The position numbers and the translations under genes are program-made. This document shows positions 62,221 to 64,000 of a DNA stretch of 64,000 nucleotides, piece after piece; the stretch's first letter is position 1, and each line of letters starts with the position of its first letter. Under the pieces are notes generated by a model. It was given only the letters and a program-made list of their open reading frames with translations. It was not told the DNA's origin and did not search any database. Source of the stretch: Proteobacteria bacterium UBA6503 (GTDB lineage Bacteria > Pseudomonadota > Alphaproteobacteria > UBA1280 > UBA6503); assembly GCA_002436405.1 (NCBI GenBank), contig DJLZ01000005.1, forward strand, positions 496,001 through 560,000, in the 5' to 3' direction.

Positions 62221-62577
62221 TTAGAAAAAGCTAATAAGTTTGTAACCCAGCGCAAAGCCAATAAGAGCTAAGAGTACCGAAGCAATCACATACGAAACAG
62301 CCTCGCGGATTTGCCCTTCTTGGAAAAGTACAAAGGCCTCAAGCGAGAATGAGGAGAATGTCGTAAACGCCCCAAGTACGCCTACCATCACAAAAGCCTT
62401 CCAAGCAGCTGGCAATGTAAACAGCCCTGAGTGCTGCCCACCCACAATAGCGCCCATAACGGTACTACCCACAATGTTCGCCAGCAAAATAGCAAACGGC
62501 AGGCCTGTAAACACAACAAGGCTAAAGCGAAGCAAAGCGCCCAGTGCGCCACCCGCGGCAACGGCAACAAATAACAT
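62221..62577 (-). CDS. crcB: Fluoride channel CrcB/Fluc
   Basis: Fluoride-exporting dual-topology channel. 118 residues and four membrane helices. Contains GGALGALLRFSLV, LLANIVGSTVMGAI and VGVLGAFTTFSSFSLEAF, the family's pore segments. Its start overlaps the stop of the upstream membrane-protein gene by one base. I see no fluoride riboswitch in front. Confidence 0.93.
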   Translation of the reverse strand: MLFVAVAAGGALGALLRFSLVVFTGLPFAILLANIVGSTVMGAIVGGQHSGLFTLPAAWKAFVMVGVLGAFTTFSSFSLEAFVLFQEGQIREAVSYVIASVLLALIGFALGYKLISFF

Positions 62578-63698
62578 TATTCTTTACCTGCTTGCATTTG
62601 CTTCCACTTAAGCCAGCTAAAGGCACCTAGGCCACCCGCAAGCGGCACAAGCCAACCAATAAAGCCAACGTATGGAATACGCGTGACGAGAAGTACAATC
62701 ACCATACCGATAAGGTAACACCCTACAAACTGATGACGACGCAGCGGAATTTTTTTGAATACAGCTTCAAACACCAAGGTACCAATCCACAGAGTACCAA
62801 TACTAAAGCCCATAATAATCGCAATTGGGTAACCCGCTAAAAGCGAGATTGCCACAGGCATGCCCACAACGGTTACGAACAACACAACCGCAATAATCGG
62901 CACAGCTAGTAAGTACCCCACACCAGCGCCAAGCATACGGGCTGGGTATTGGCGTACGCGCTTAAGCGAAGCGCGCATCTTAGGGGCCATCACTAGGCAA
63001 ACAATTAGGCCTGCAATCAGTAGCCATACCAAAAGCATCAGTTTTGAGCCTAGCTTACCAAGCCATGCAACCCTTTTAAGTTTGGCTTTAACCTCATCTT
63101 CAAAGGTAGAGTCTTCAATCTGGATTTCCATCAGGACTTGCGCCCCGCTAGAAACACGAGGAACATTCTTACTACGGTATAGTACTTTACCCCCAATAAC
63201 GGCATTTTCGGTAAGTTCAAGTTCTTGAGCTTGAATATCAAGAAGCTTATCTTCCCCTACTGGCATAATGTTACCGTCAATAACAACACGGTTCCCTAGC
63301 ACCTTACCATTCGCAGGTAGTGTACCCTTTAGCCATACAACCTGACCTGATAGCCATAGATCATCTTCAATAACAGCTGAAGGCTCAATACGAATCTCCT
63401 GACCTGCGGCTGCAAGTGGGCCTACGTACTTACCATCTACTGAGATGTTTTGACCAAAGATATATACGGCCCCTTCTGCGTTGGCATTAATATCAATGTT
63501 CGCCCCTGTTAAAAGAAGAGTATTCTTATATACGGCGTCATCTACATTAATCTTCCAACCAGCAGCAAATACACGGCCCTCTGCGCCGCCTGTTACATCT
63601 ACATTATCTCCCGTTGCGACAGTCTCTACATTCAGTAGGCCTGCATGGGCATAAACGGGGGCAAATAGTAAAGCGAGGGTTAATAGAAGTAAGCGCAT
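62577..63698 (-). CDS. Membrane protein with polymer-forming (bactofilin-like) domain
   Basis: 373 residues. Signal peptide MRLLLLTLALLFAPVYAHA. The extracytoplasmic part (about 25-190) is a series of short repeating strands (GDNVDVTGGAEGRVFAAG, GANIDINANAEGAVYIFG, GQEIRIEPSAVIEDD), like beta-helix polymer-forming proteins. About five membrane helices follow (about 220-365). Function unknown; a cell-envelope role is inferred. Overlaps crcB by one base. Confidence 0.7.
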   Translation of the reverse strand: MRLLLLTLALLFAPVYAHAGLLNVETVATGDNVDVTGGAEGRVFAAGWKINVDDAVYKNTLLLTGANIDINANAEGAVYIFGQNISVDGKYVGPLAAAGQEIRIEPSAVIEDDLWLSGQVVWLKGTLPANGKVLGNRVVIDGNIMPVGEDKLLDIQAQELELTENAVIGGKVLYRSKNVPRVSSGAQVLMEIQIEDSTFEDEVKAKLKRVAWLGKLGSKLMLLVWLLIAGLIVCLVMAPKMRASLKRVRQYPARMLGAGVGYLLAVPIIAVVLFVTVVGMPVAISLLAGYPIAIIMGFSIGTLWIGTLVFEAVFKKIPLRRHQFVGCYLIGMVIVLLVTRIPYVGFIGWLVPLAGGLGAFSWLKWKQMQAGKE

Positions 63699-63734
63699 TT
63701 GGATAGGTGTCTGCCTTATAGGTTCTTATATATA

Positions 63735-64000
63735 TTACTCAATAACAATCTTCACCGGCTGGGCGGCCTTCTCGGCATTCTCTTCCAGTGTGGTCCAGAT
63801 TTGTTTTGCTAGGTTACGGTAAGTCTCGGCAGGTGCGCTATCAGGTGCACTTACAACAACAGGCTTACCCTCGTCTGTGTTTTGACGCACTGTAAGGTCT
63901 AACGGTACAGCGCCCAAAAAGTTCACGTCTAGGTCGTTTGCTGCTTTCTCAGCACCGCCATGGCTAAAGATATGTGCTTCGTGTCCACACTCTGGGCATA
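63735..64000 (-). CDS. Mrp/ApbC-type iron-sulfur carrier ATPase, C-terminal part
   Basis: Frame enters from the right edge, so the N-terminus and P-loop are outside the window. The visible CPECGH is the cluster-binding CxxC of Mrp/ApbC (Nbp35) proteins. It is followed by IFSHGGAEKAANDL, VNFLGAVPLDLTVRQNTDEG and PVVVSAPDSAPAETY, all family segments. These proteins deliver Fe-S clusters to apoproteins. The reading frame ends 36 bases before the next gene's start. Confidence 0.88.
   Translation of the reverse strand, partial: CPECGHEAHIFSHGGAEKAANDLDVNFLGAVPLDLTVRQNTDEGKPVVVSAPDSAPAETYRNLAKQIWTTLEENAEKAAQPVKIVIE

Noticed and set aside
1..64000. CRISPR array or insertion sequence
   Set aside because: No regularly spaced direct repeats, cas genes, transposase or flanking inverted repeats were seen.

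Overview
The window is a gene-dense bacterial chromosome segment, almost certainly from an alphaproteobacterium with moderately AT-leaning DNA. The evidence is gene order and family-specific proteins. These are the complete 14-gene complex I operon nuoA-N followed by birA and RNase J, the chain tig-clpP-clpX-lon-HU-tRNA-Val-tRNA-Asp running into nuoA, an alphaproteobacterial DUF2155 protein beside ihfA and a MerR regulator, and a biotin carrier protein whose biotin site reads AMKTMN. I cannot name the genus.

Layout. Bases 1-6.7 kb (+ strand): 3' part of rne, a BepA-like M48 protease, then accB-accC-hpt. 6.7-10.6 kb (- strand): DUF2155 protein, MerR regulator, ihfA, RNase J, birA. 10.6-25.1 kb (- strand): nuoN back to nuoA. 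25.3-32.6 kb (- strand): tRNA-Asp, tRNA-Val, HU, lon, clpX, clpP, tig, tRNA-Leu. 32.7-39.8 kb is a mixed accessory stretch: tRNA-His, an AlkB-like oxygenase, tRNA-Arg with a partial downstream duplicate, a PfkB-type kinase, a GC-rich block (MoxR/CbbQ-type AAA+ ATPase plus a strongly structured putative RNA), a VanX-like dipeptidase, rsmI, and a methyltransferase resembling the Kam/NpmA 16S rRNA A1408 family. 39.9-49.4 kb (- strand): sucA-sucB and lpd, interrupted by an aspartoacylase-like protein and two tandem HELQH putative metallopeptidases. 49.5-52.1 kb (+ strand): a secreted lysozyme-like protein with foreign-looking codon use and a YtcJ-like amidohydrolase. 52.1-57.5 kb (- strand): rodA, mrdA, mreD, mreC, mreB. 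57.6-64 kb (- strand): miaA, degP, hflC, hflK, crcB, a membrane protein, and the end of an Mrp/ApbC-type ATPase.

How the genes work together. Most of the window is core physiology: respiration (nuo), the TCA cycle (2-oxoglutarate dehydrogenase), fatty-acid synthesis (acc, birA), proteostasis (tig, clpXP, lon, degP, hflKC, bepA), RNA decay (rne, rnj), nucleoid proteins (HU, IHF), and cell shape (mre/rod).

The best candidate for something undescribed is 35296-35829 on the minus strand. It carries a nested set of helices capped by UUCG and GAAA tetraloops, which have that form on this strand only. It begins just after the stop codon of the AAA+ gene and ends in a strong intrinsic terminator. 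I see none of the conserved motifs of RNase P RNA, tmRNA, or group I/II introns in it. A 49-codon reading frame inside it is a competing or additional explanation.
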